Positions 10,276 through 20,130 of a stretch of 64,000 nt of DNA are shown piece after piece. Under the pieces are notes generated by a model, which saw only the letters and a list, made by a program, of their open reading frames with translations, had not been told where the DNA came from and made no database searches. Both the position numbers and the translations under genes were made by a program. Position 1 is the first letter of the stretch; the number at the start of each line of letters is the position of its first letter. This DNA comes from Arthrinium phaeospermum (taxonomy: Eukaryota; Ascomycota; Sordariomycetes; Amphisphaeriales; Apiosporaceae): contig QYRS01000001.1 in assembly GCA_006503535.1 (NCBI GenBank), positions 1,550,001 to 1,614,000 on the forward strand, given 5' to 3'.

Positions 10276-11106
10276 TCACGGATATATTGTTCCTAGATAG
10301 GCGAAACCAGCAGCTTGCCATTCCTGATGTGGGTTTTGGGGTCATTAGCAAAGGCATTGCTCTCTATCCAACCAAAGTCGTTCATGTTTTGGAGTATCAC
10401 GAAACTCACATGTTTCTCCGCCAAGTCGACGGCGAGGCGGAGCGGCGAGGTCTCCTCCGTAAACGCCGCGAGCGGTTGTAAGGCGTCCTGGTCCAGGACC
10501 AGGCACCCGCGGAGGTGGCGATTCGGCTACAAGGACTCATCCTCGGGGCCCGAGTCGCCCTCTCCAACCTCGTACTCGATGGCCCGTCACCCGGAGTCTC
10601 GGAGACGGGGGAAGTTGAGGGACCGGGCTTCCTCGACCTCCTCCAACTGGCGGAGACCCAGCTTGTCGTAGAAGAGTCAGTCGGGTCCCTGGGTGCCCGC
10701 GCCATGTCCAAACCACATGGCGAATCGGCTGCGGTGTAGAAAGTACCGGCATATCCATCGTTCGCGCTTGGCGATGGCCAAAGGTAGAAGCTCGTTGGAC
10801 TCTGATGTGTATACGGTGCGTATGACTGGATGATACGTCAAGTCAGCTGAAGAGGAAAGGAAATCCGGCAAGGGTTGGCGAGAAGAAAAGCCGAGGCCTG
10901 GAAGCGTTCTTACTGGTGTAGCCTCAAGAGAGCATTCCGTACGAGTTGGGAGGTGTATTGATTGAGCTATGTAAAAGATAGCCCAATCTGTGAAAAGCCT
11001 CATTGTCTCTAGTCTTGCGGAACTGTGCGTGATATGTATGACTGGTCAGTTCGTACGTGATCTCATCCGCCGCCTCGATGGGAATATGGGTCCGTCCAGC
11101 AAGCAA
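10276..11106 (-). pseudogene. Tandem-family copy B, inactivated by four in-frame stops
   Basis: Same three-exon layout as copy A. Exon 1 (from about 11106) contains DEITYELTSHTYH, RDNEAFHRL and a GYT end before GTAAGA; exon 2 runs from about 10846 to 10410 with IRTVYTSESNELLPLAIAKR, RFAMWFGHG, YDKLGLRQLEEVEEARSL, LNFPRL and LDQDALQPLAAFTEE; exon 3 (from 10323) starts EWQAAGFAYL. The reading frame is kept throughout, but a TGA replaces the Trp of SWGYT, and exon 2 has TGA, TGA and TAG at positions that are sense in copy A. No convincing ATG: the frame opens with TTG. Clear homology, clearly non-functional as annotated. Confidence 0.8.
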
Positions 11107-11472
11107 GTGTTTGAAATATCCCGAGATGTAAGTATTGTAAGATGTATTTCAATGAGCCAGTGGGTCGTTTTGGACGTTTGTTGGCGAAGAGGAATGGTAA
11201 TACGTACATATGAGGTTCCTGAGATAAATAGAGAACGAGCGTGCATTTATAATAGTTGACGTGTATATATAATGGTGTACTGTCAAACCATTGATCCTCG
11301 AAATGGTCAATACAGCCTAGAGAGAGGAGCCTGGAAGCCTGGCGGCTGGTGGATAGAAACCCACTGCCGCAAGGGCCCATGATGACAGATCCGGCTTGCC
11401 GAACAATGTCAAATTTCAAAGTACGGACATTAGCCCCACTTGTAAGGGACCTCATATTCCCTATCGGAGTGT

Positions 11473-12870
11473 TTACAACCGAGATCCGTCGATCGTTCCT
11501 GGCAGCCACTCGGTGTAGAGATTCTTGCGGACCCAGACCATGAGCCAGTATGGAAACTGGATGGAGTTGAAGTGGCCGGTTGAGTCATTCCGGCCGATCT
11601 GCAGGCCGAATATAGCTAAAACGACAAATGAGCACAGTCCACAGTCAGCAAGGTCTCAAGATGAATACGATAAGATGTAATTAGCGTGCATATTTCAGGC
11701 TTACCCCAGGTCGCAGGCTTGTACGGCTTTAGCGGCCTGCCGGCCAAGGCAAGCAGGAGGTTCTTCGCCATGTGTTTGGTCTGGACGTCCATGTAGACGA
11801 ACTGGGCTGGGTCGACATTGGTGACGTCGCCTAAGGCGTAAACGCCGTCGGCGCCCGGGACGTCCAGGAAATCGCCGGTCAGAATGTGGCCCTCCTTGTC
11901 CAGGAACTCCGTGGGCATGTAGGACGAGTTGGGCGTCTCTCCATAGGCCGGGATGTGGAGGTCAGTCGCCATTTTGATGTTATCGCTGTCGGCCCCGGGT
12001 CCATCGAGAGTGAGCTCTGTACGACCGTCTTTGAGCTGAATGGTTTGCAAGACCCTGGTGCTCAGGCGAATGTCAACGCCGAGGGCCTGGACCTTCTGCA
12101 GGGCGGTTCGGGACACTTTCTCGGGACGCCCTGGCAGGATGGAGGCGAGGCTGCTGATCTGTGATCGTTTGGATGTCAGCATCTTTTCTTCTTCACGTCT
12201 CACTAACTGGCTCTCTCCTATCGGGGCCTACCGAACCTCCGCAGCCGTCTCAACGCCCGTCGGTCCCGCTCCCACGACCACAACGGTCCTGGCACGACCA
12301 ACACGTCTGCATGTTGTGGAGGGCTGCCATGGTGGCCTCGGTAGAGCCCATCGACTTGAAGGGCACCTCTGACACCTTCTGGCTGGCGCCTGTCGCCAGG
12401 ACCAGATAGTCATACTCCAGCATCTTGCGGCTTTTGTCATCACCAACCCCCACAAGCTCGATACGCTTGGCCTCGGCGTCGAGGCCGGTGATGGAGGCGA
12501 GCACGAACTCAAACTGGCCAGCCTCGGAGTACTTCTGGAAGCCCCTGGCGATGGGCTGTGACATCTGCTCGTCGGTGAACTGCCCCGGGACAATGGCCCG
12601 CGGCGAGGCGAGGTTCCAGTAGAAGTGGCTGTCGCGCGACACCAGCGTCACTTTGAACTTGGCCTGCCCCCCTTTGGCACCGAGGACCGATTTCTCATTC
12701 TTGAGGATGCGGTGGGCCGTGTGCAGTGCGGAGAAGGAGCCGCCGACGATCACGATGTTCTTCGTCGGGGTAGATGCAGATATACTCGAGTCCGGGGTCG
12801 TGGATTGGAAGTAGCAGGCGGTCAACCAGTGGAAAACCGCCAGGAGGCTTTCATACAGATTAGCAGCCAT
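11473..12870 (-). CDS. AIF/AMID-like FAD-dependent NAD(P)H oxidoreductase, one frame shift
   Basis: A two-dinucleotide-binding-domain flavoprotein of the AIF/AMID family that passes electrons from NAD(P)H to quinone-like acceptors. Start at 12870; an N-terminal hydrophobic stretch precedes the FAD motif NIVIVGGSFSALHTAHRI. Also seen: LVLATGAS, the NAD motif VVVVGAGPTGVETAAE, SILPGRPEKVSRTALQ, the second FAD motif GVYALGDVTN, and QTKHMAKNLL. Exon 3 (11615-11473) ends FPYWLMVWVRKNLYTEWLPG. The intron at 11704-11616 is clear; that near 12231-12159 is less certain, since no donor/acceptor pair is fully satisfactory. A single-base shift near 12305 separates the first domain from the NAD motif: sequence error or early decay. 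A role in the neighbouring cluster is possible but unproven. Confidence 0.78.
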
Positions 12871-13028
12871 TGTAATGTCTTGGGCAGTATGTGAGACGGG
12901 AGTGCGTACATGCCAGGCATGTTTTTAGCTTACTTGTCGAAGCAAGGGATGGAGTTGACTGCGCCGCGAACCAACGGTTTCGATGACCCACGCCTCTGGG
13001 TCCGGAACGCTGGTGCTGACAAATGCAA

Positions 13029-14550
13029 TCATATGATAATCCAACCGGAAAGCCGGACCAGAGGCCCAGGATATCGTCCAAGATCTGCGACATGGATAAA
13101 TACTCCTCGGATCAACTTTGAGGTGTTTACTAGGACGCAGCCATGAGGAGGAAGCAAGGTTACGTTGTATTGTTGAATGAACCGCGGTTCGAATGGCCAC
13201 AAGAATGCGAAACCAGAATCACGCTCCTATTAATACGATGAAGATTAGTATCAGCAGCATGATGACGACAGGGGACGTGTTCCCATTAGGGATGGCGTCT
13301 TGCCAACTGATGATCTGACTTACATGTTTCTGCGCCATGTCGACAGCGACGGGTAGGGGTGGTGTTTTGTCTGGGAGGGCCAGGAGCGACCGCAGGGCCT
13401 CTTCGTCAACAGTTAGGAAATGACAAAAGCGTGGGTTCGGTTGAAAATTCGAGGTCGGTGTCCCCGCCGAGGCCGGCAGCCCACTCACGAAAGACGTTGC
13501 TCACCTGCTCGATGTCTTCGCGGGTCGCGTATCGGAGATGAGGGCAATCCAGGTCCTTGGCATTCTGCACTACGTCGAAACGCAGACGGCGGCCAACATC
13601 CTCGTTCAAACATCCGTCGGGCTTGTGCTTGGCCTCTTCTGTCTCGCCCCAGAGAGGGTTTGGTTTGGTTTGATTTGCGATTTAACGTCGTAAGTCGCCA
13701 GGCGACAGCCTCCCTTGGAGGGGCATGGGACGTGTCTACTACGAGGTCCTCCGGAGCTCGTTGACTAGGCTGTATATATATTCCCCCGGTCGAGAGAATT
13801 TCGCAGTAATGTTTTCTTCGAAGGGGGTATAACGCCTTCTATATACCCTTCTTGGGTGATTTATAATTCTTGCGATATCTCGATGTAGTATTCGCTTTGT
13901 CCTCCTTCCACCGCGACTCCTTCGTGCTCGTGATCCCTCCATTCGGACGGCAGGCCAGCCGGAGCCTCGGAGCTCTCGTTACACAAACATGAAAAGGATA
14001 TGTCTTCGTCGGCGTACCAGGCTCTGCGATACACCGGCACGGTATCGAGTAGTTGGCTCCACGATCAACTCCGCGGTCGAGACGGTGGGAGGCGCGCCTT
14101 CGGGAGGGAAGGGAAAGGGTCGATTGTTACGTCGTGATGCTTATGTATAATGCAGCGGGTGCATCGATTGCTTCGTGGTGGCTGGTGATATAACTAAGCG
14201 GCTCATGTGCACCTAATACTGGTGAATCCATGATTCCAGCTTAGCTATGGTCACGGGGAATAAGACATCGGACTCTGGTGTGTAATTAGACGTTACGGAG
14301 AATTAAGAGGGCAGTAGTCAGCTAATATGCAAAAGAGGGGAGAATTCAAGGTGAAAAGGTAATGCCAGGCATATGACAAGGCGTTCTTACTGGTGTGTCC
14401 CCAGTCGCGGTGGCCATTCCAGCCGAGGTCCCTCAGTCGCCATTGAGCTTCGCCATCTCTCCCTTTGATCTTTCGAGGGTTCTGGGTCAGTTCGTAATCG
14501 AGAATCAATATGGCCGTTTCCACAGGGTCCGTTACCTCCCTGATTGCCAT
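13029..14550 (-). pseudogene. Tandem-family copy C, interrupted by an insertion
   Basis: Exon 1 (14550-14391, GTAAGA donor) holds DYELTQNPRKIKGRDGEA and a WGHTS end. Exon 2 starts near 14295 with SNYTPESDVLFPVTIAKLES and WIHQY, then a TAG where copy A has Tyr, then VHMSRL. Homology stops near 14194 and resumes near 13660 with LWGETEEAKHKPDG, NEDVGRRLRFDVVQNAKDL and FREWAAGLGG. After a one-base shift near 13440 it continues FCHFLTVDEEALRSLLALPD to the donor after QKH. Exon 3 (13226-13029) begins ERDSGFAFLWPFE. The gap of about 530 bp lies exactly between residues that are adjacent in copy A, so it is an insertion. Confidence 0.78.
13661..14194. mobile_element. About 530-bp insertion in copy C, possibly including a solo LTR
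   Basis: Bounded by the break in homology to copy A. It contains an AT-rich promoter-like stretch with several TATATA motifs, and a segment from 13771 to 13983 beginning TGTA and ending TACA, as LTRs often do. I could not find a matching target-site duplication or any transposon protein, so element identity is a guess; only the insertion itself is well supported. Confidence 0.45.
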
Positions 14551-14748
14551 GATCCAATCGTCAAAATAAGTTCATACGCATTGGGCCAAGAGGCAGCTGG
14601 ATGTAATTGCAATTGTATAGCCGTGGAGAACGAGACAGTTCAACGTAGGCAAAACGTTTCAGTTTCGTAGATTACCTGCCTACTTCTTGAATGCTAGCAT
14701 GCATTCAACTCTAACTGTTCAGGGCATACGTTCTCTCTCCCATTCCGC

Positions 14749-15446
14749 TCAAGCAGACGCCTCAATAAAACCACCGGCAGCACCCGACGGGCCGAAATCC
14801 TCATCATCGCCGTCCTTCTTCTTCTCGTGGGCTTCTGGGCCGTGATCAGGAGCATCGATAACCTCAAAGAGTTCCTCGGTTTGGTCGTCTGCGTTGTCCT
14901 CCTTCTCCTTCACGTCCTTCTTGCCGGTCTCGGTGGCAGAGGTGTTGGATGTGATGACGCGGTTGTTCTCATCGAGTCGGACCTAGAAGATAGGGAAGAG
15001 AATAGGTCAGTAAGCAAAGCCAGGACAGTATGAGACGACGCTTATATCTGGTAGGGAAGAAAGGGATGGGGACAGATTAGGTAAACTTACGCCGCCGGCC
15101 TTCTTGATGAAATCAGACTTGCCGCGAAAGCCGTGGTGGCTGCGCAGGTGGGCGAGGAAGTTGACCCATTTGTCCCAGGACATGTCGCCACAAGGGCAGA
15201 CCCAAGGGTTGTTCGGGTTCTTCTTGGTGTCTTGGTAATGGGCTAGCTCCTCGTGCTGGCGGCTGATGTGGCTGCTGATGTCGTGTCGCGTGTTGCTGAT
15301 GACGGCGTTGCAGACTTCGTTCTCGGCGGTCCGACGATCCGCACGGGAGGCATATGGCAGCGGACCTTTCTGCCGTGGTCGATGAGTTCGCCACAGAATC
15401 CACGGCCCGTGTAGGAAATGGCGGTGTTGTCACTAGCCATTGTCAT
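14749..15446 (-). CDS. C2H2-type zinc-finger protein, one frame shift
   Basis: Starts MTMASDNTAISYTGRGFCGE (ATG 15446; a second ATG at 15440). Exon 1 ends at 15091 and exon 2 is 14983-14749 (intron GTAAGT...TAG). Two Cys/His groups are visible: CHM...EVCNAVISNTRHDISSHI and CPCGDMSWDKWVNFLAHLRS followed by HH, the latter resembling a C2H2 finger. The C-terminal exon is acidic (KEKEDNADDQTEELFEV, KKKDGDDEDFG). A one-base shift near 15320-15350 lies between the two halves. A DNA- or protein-binding regulator is plausible. Upstream lie two different tandem-repeat arrays, which may be its leader and promoter. Not assignable to a named gene. Confidence 0.7.
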
Positions 15447-15466
15447 GTGGTGGTTGATGTTCTTGG

Positions 15467-15606
15467 GGGTGGGTTGGCAAGTTGGGTTCGGAGGGTGGGA
15501 TGGCAAGTTGGGTTCGGAGGGTGGGATGGCAAGTTGATTTTGGAGAGTGGGTTGGTAAGTTGAGTTCGGATGGTGGGTTGGCAATGTTGGGTTGGAGGGG
15601 TGGGTT
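15467..15606. repeat. 26-bp tandem repeat, five copies
   Basis: Copies at 15467, 15493, 15519, 15545 and 15571, plus a 10-bp partial. The unit is G/T-rich (GGGTGGGTTGGCAAGTTGGG and six more bases). It begins 21 bp upstream of the zinc-finger ATG, so it probably lies in the leader or core promoter; on the transcribed strand it is C/A-rich. Confidence 0.9.
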
Positions 15607-15708
15607 ACTTAAATAGTTTCACCGAGTGGGCAAACAACATTGAACGTTGGCTTTGCTGGGTGGGTTAACGGAGCCAGGTTCTTCGGTAGGTAACTATATA
15701 GCTACAAT

Positions 15709-16034
15709 GCACACCCGGAAGCTGCTACCCGGTACCGAAAGTACGGGGCTCCGTCCCTATTGCTGCCCTGTAATACGCACCTGGAGCTGTTACCCGGTAC
15801 CGAAAGTACGGGGCTCTGTTCCTATTGCTGCCCTGTAATACGCACCGGGAGCTGCTATCCGGTACCGAAAGTACGGGGCTCCGTCCCTATTGCTGCCTTG
15901 TAATGCACACCGCAAGCTGCTCTCAGTGCCGAAAGTATAAGGCTCCGTCCCGATGACTGCCCCGTAATGCACACCGGAAGCTGCTCTCAGTGCCGAAAAT
16001 ACAGGGCGCCGTCCCAATAACTGCCCCGTATAAT
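15709..16034. repeat. 65-bp tandem repeat, five copies
   Basis: Copies begin at 15709, 15775, 15840, 15905 and 15969, each 64-66 bp and ending in GTAAT or TATAAT. The first three keep CCGGTACCGAAAGTACGGGG; the last two diverge (CAGTGCCGAAA). CGG/CCG half-sites with a GGTACC palindrome suggest possible transcription-factor sites. Located 263-588 bp upstream of the zinc-finger start. Confidence 0.9.
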
Positions 16035-17171
16035 AGGTAGAACCAGTCACTAGACAGTGAGTCTACGGGGCATAATCCTCTCACACCTGATGTACATTCT
16101 TGTGACTACATAAGGGCAATACATTCAGCTGAAATCTCATCAATCACGTCTGGCAACATTGCAAGACAAATGCAGAGGACACGAGATTGAGCATTAACCA
16201 ACTGCATGCAAAGTGAAGTGCAGCCGAGTGCTACTCTGATTGTCTTTACAACTAACAAACACAAATTCACTCAAGTGGGAGGAAAAGGGAAACATCTGGG
16301 AAGATTTTGGTGATAAATGTATCAATATGCCACCCAAGGGACGCCACGACGAGTATTGAAAGACCATACTGCATTAATCTTCTACAGCAAGAAATCCATA
16401 TCCATGGTTTTCCAACTGGAAAGACTGTCACAAACGTTGACCAGGTTCTCCAAGAAGTAGGACTAAACATTGTGTTGGGCATCCCTTTCTTCAAATTTTC
16501 ACAGTTCCAGCCTTAATATTCTCTATCCAGTTTGGATGAAGTAGGAAGTTTGGATCATCCCCAGTCCTTGTTTTTATTTCTGTGAACATAACCATCTTAG
16601 ACAGTGGTCACATGGCTGAGCGTCTAGTCCTTACAACCATGATGATAATATGTGGCCAACTTCAACTTGCTGATCTCCAAATAACGGTCCCGAACCATTT
16701 GCAGATTGGGGATCTTCCTTGATTTGTCTGCGGGTGCTGTAGATACTTACTATTTCCCCTTTGGGTTTGATTGCCGAGGCCGGCTAACGTCAGCTCTATG
16801 ATCTCACTTACCCATCACAGTTTTTCAGCTTAACTGCTTGCAAGTGTCGATCATTTTGCGTAAGCAAATGCATAACGGTTTCGACAAATAAACGTTGGTG
16901 TGCAGTGTCTTGGCACCATGCAGTCTTTGCTTTCGGCGACTCCTTTTACGGCGTACACGCAACTCCGTACAAGAGAAGCTGGGGTATCGTCATAGCGATG
17001 AATTTGTTGTGAGATCTGTTCTGGGGATGATTCCAGCAATCGTGGCTGTGGAATTCGTGCCTTCTCATAGCTATAAGTATAAGTAGGCCACACCAGGAGT
17101 TGTTGGTTTAACAAAAGTGTAACATCAACAAAATCTAAACAACACACATTCGTCGAAAATCCAAGTCAAAC
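16035..17171. other. Intergenic; contains an orphan 69-codon open frame
   Basis: More AT-rich than its neighbours. A plus-strand frame at 16307-16516 reads like a protein fragment (LLQQEIHIHGFPTGKTVTNV, LQEVGLNIVLG) but has no recognisable family, splice context or promoter. TATAAGTA at 17072-17079 is the likely core promoter for the carboxypeptidase. Confidence 0.4.
17072..17079 (+). promoter_or_regulatory. TATA-like element of the carboxypeptidase gene
   Basis: TATAAGTA lies 93-100 bp upstream of the ATG at 17172. Confidence 0.45.
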
Positions 17172-19207
17172 ATGCATCAGTTCCTCCTGAGGGCAGCGGC
17201 ATCTCTGCTGTTGCTGCTTCCCTTGATCCCCAATGTTGCTGCCGAGCCTTTGCCTCATCCCATAGAGCAGCTGCTCAGGAGGCAACTCCCAGCCAGCCCT
17301 GAGGGGGTCAAGACAATCACAACACCAAACAATGTGACAGTCAGATACAAGGAGCCAGGCTCAGAGGGTGTCTGCGAGACAACGCCGGGCGTCAAGTCCT
17401 ATTCTGGGTATGTCGACCTGGACGAAAGCACCCATATGTTCTTTTGGTTCTTTGAGGCGAGGAAGAACCCCGATAAAGCCCCCATTACGCTATGGCTTAA
17501 CGGAGGCCCTGGCTCCGACTCCCTTATCTCTCTCTTCTCAGGTAAGCAGAGGTATGGTGGCTTGTTGTCAAGTGTTACTCAACTGACTCACCTACCAGCC
17601 ATCGGCCCTTGCAATGTCACCGCAAATGGTACATCGGTCTTGAACCCCTACTCCTGGACTGAGGAGAGCAACATGCTCTTCCTCTCGCAGCCGGTCGGCG
17701 TCGGCTTCTCGTACCAAAACAAGATACATGGCACCTACGACAACAACACCGGGGTCGCCACCAACTCCTCGAACCCGACCGGCCGCTTCAGCGGGATCCA
17801 GGACGACTATGGCACCGATACGACGGCATTGGCGGCGGTGACGGCCTGGGAGGTGATGCAGGCCTTCTTCGGCACCCTCCCGCGCCTGGACCCCACGGTC
17901 AAGTCGCGCCGCTTCCACCTCTGGACCGAAAGCTACGGCGGCCACTGGGGCCCCGGGTTCTACCGCCACTTCTACGAGCAGAACGAGCGCATCCGGAACG
18001 GGACCATTACTGGCGGCCGCGGGGTACAGCTCGAGATGGAGTCGCTCGGCATCATCAACGGACTCATCTCGCCGCGGATCCAGTATCCCCTCCTGCCCGA
18101 GTTCGCGCGCAATAACACGTACGGCATCTCGGTCGACGACTTCACCTACAACGCGATGAAGTTGAACTTGGAATTTCCAGGTGAGTATCTAACGTGTCTC
18201 CTAGCCCCCTCTACCGCCCCTTCGAACCGGCCTGCGAATACCAGCTAATACGGCCATCTTTCCAATATCTACAGGCGGCTGCAAGTCCGCCATCGACAAC
18301 TGCATCCTGCTCGGCCACAGCACCCCGCAGGGCGTGACGCTCTGCGCCAGCGCGCACTTTATGTGCCAAAACCTGGTGGTGAGCCTCTTCGCGCAGCTGG
18401 GCGGGCGCGACAACTACGACATCCGGGCCAAGGCCAACGCGGACATCCCGCCCACCTACTGGATGGACTACCTCAACACGGCGCGCGTCCAGGACGCCCT
18501 GGGCGTCGACCTCAACTACACGACCAACTTCAACATCGGCGTCAACCTCGCCTTCGGGCTCCAGGGCGACCAGGTCCGGGATACCACGTTCCACGACCTC
18601 GAGTGGATCTTGGAGAAGGGGGTGCGGGTGGCTTTGATCTACGGCGACGCTGTGAGTTACTTCCGATGAGCCCATTCACTACTCTTAGGCGATAGAGAAT
18701 GGAAGACCGAAAGACTGGTGGGCTAATACACAAAAACAGGACTTCATCTGCAACTGGGTCGGCGGCGAAGCCGTCTCCCTGGCGCTGCAATGGCCCAACG
18801 CAACGTCGTTCGCCAAAGCGGGGTACGCGCCCTTCACCCTCGCCGGCGACAATAACAACGGTAACAAGACGTACGGCGACACGCGGCAGTACGGTGGGCT
18901 ATCCTTCACGCGCGTCTATGAGGCCGGGCACATTGTGCCGTACTACCAGCCCGCGGCCAGCTTGGAGCTGTTCCGGCGCGTGCTGCACAACCGGGTGCTG
19001 GCCGGCGGCGGGGACGTCCAGGTCACCCCGACCTTCGAGAGCCATGGGTCGGCCAACGCGACGGCGACGAATTCGGGGTGGGATCAGGGGGCGATGTTCA
19101 CCGGGAGGCCGGGGGACTGGAAGAAGAGGAGGGGGTCTGATTTGAGGGGAGGGGAGTTTGATATGGGGAGGAGGGGCGTAGGCAGGGGGGCGATCGAGGC
19201 GATATAA
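17172..19207 (+). CDS. Secreted serine carboxypeptidase, peptidase family S10
   Basis: Removes C-terminal residues from peptides, extracellularly or in the vacuole. Exons 17172-17541, 17599-18180, 18275-18651 and 18740-19207 give 598 aa. Signal peptide MHQFLLRAAASLLLLLPLIP, ending about residue 24. S10 motifs: PITLWLNGGPGSDSL (oxyanion region), TESYGGHWGP with the nucleophile Ser (family consensus GESYAG, so the preceding Gly is Thr here), YGDADFICNW with the catalytic Asp, and EAGHIVPYYQP with the catalytic His. Many NxT/NxS sites predict heavy N-glycosylation. The C-terminal tail is Gly/Arg-rich and basic, with no transmembrane segment. All introns have GTRAG-type donors and keep frame. Confidence 0.93.
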
Positions 19208-19579
19208 GGCTTGTGGCGGAACGCTGGCTGGGTTAGTTTCTACATTACAGAGGTAGGTTTGGAAATGTTCATGTACTATCATATATCATGCGAACTGTTA
19301 ATTTGAGCGAATACTCAGTTGGTCAGCTCAAGGTTCACCATTGTATATGCGCTTCGCATATGGTCACAAAAAACGCGCAAGATGTCTTTTAAGGGATTGG
19401 TGTATCTCTAGTATTCGTGTAGTCTATCAGGACCGCAAGGCTGTGGGTATGCAATTCGAATCGGTGTATGCGACAAGGAATGACATTTGGCTACATCGGG
19501 CGCAAACGCCACGAGTGCGTAGGCAACCTGAGCATGTAATAACTCTGTAAGATAGCAGCCCTTGGTGTTTCTATCGCAT
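19208..19579. other. Convergent intergenic region
   Basis: About 370 bp between the 3' ends of the carboxypeptidase and glutaredoxin genes; 3' UTRs are expected. Nothing else seen. Confidence 0.5.
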
Positions 19580-20130
19580 CTATTGCTTGAGGGCGCCGAC
19601 GCTGGACAGCAGCGACTTGAGATCCTTGGCCTTGGCCTGGAGGTCGCTGTTGCCGCCAATGTGCTTCTGGCCGATGAAGACGTTGGGGACCGTGCGCTGG
19701 CCGGTCAGCTTCTCGAGGGCGTCCTGGATGGCGGAGCCATCTTCCTCGTTGTCGAGCTCGAGGGCGTAGAACTCGGCGTTGTTGTCCTTGAGGAGCTTCT
19801 TGGTCTGGTTGCAGTAGGGGCAGTACGACTTGGAGAACACCGCTGAGAGGAGCAAGAAACGTTAGTACAGGCGGACTTATGTAGACTGGAAGCCAGAAGG
19901 CTATGGGGTTTGCGCCATCGCGAGCAGCGGTGCAGGGTTGGATGCGACCGCTTTGCGCTTTGCGACTTCGTGGCGGGGAAAGAGAGAGCGATCGGGTTGC
20001 GGCTGCGAAGACTTATGTACGTACCAACGGCGTTTCCGTCAATGATGGACTGGGCCTTCTGAGTAGCGGCAGACATGGCTTCGGCTGTGACTGGTGATGA
20101 AAAGAATCGACGGATGAAAGATAGAGACAT
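19580..20130 (-). CDS. grx1: Dithiol glutaredoxin (Grx1/Grx2 type) with two in-frame starts
   Basis: Glutathione-dependent thiol-disulfide oxidoreductase. Exons 20130-20025 and 19842-19580 (donor GTACGT, acceptor CTCAG) give 122 aa from the first ATG. Active site SYCPYC, the glutathione-binding TVPNVFIG and GGNSDL are all present, and the fold spans the whole protein. The first ATG (20130) adds MSLSFIRRFFSSPVTAEA, an Arg/Ser-rich amphipathic leader of mitochondrial type; the second ATG (20076) gives a 104-aa cytosolic form starting MSAATQKAQS. Budding yeast GRX2 makes dual-targeted forms from alternative starts, so the same is plausible here. Confidence 0.93.

Noticed and set aside
13771..13983. 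Definite solo LTR
   Set aside because: TGTA/TACA ends are suggestive, but the 5-bp flanks do not match and no internal or second LTR is seen; kept only as part of an unidentified insertion.
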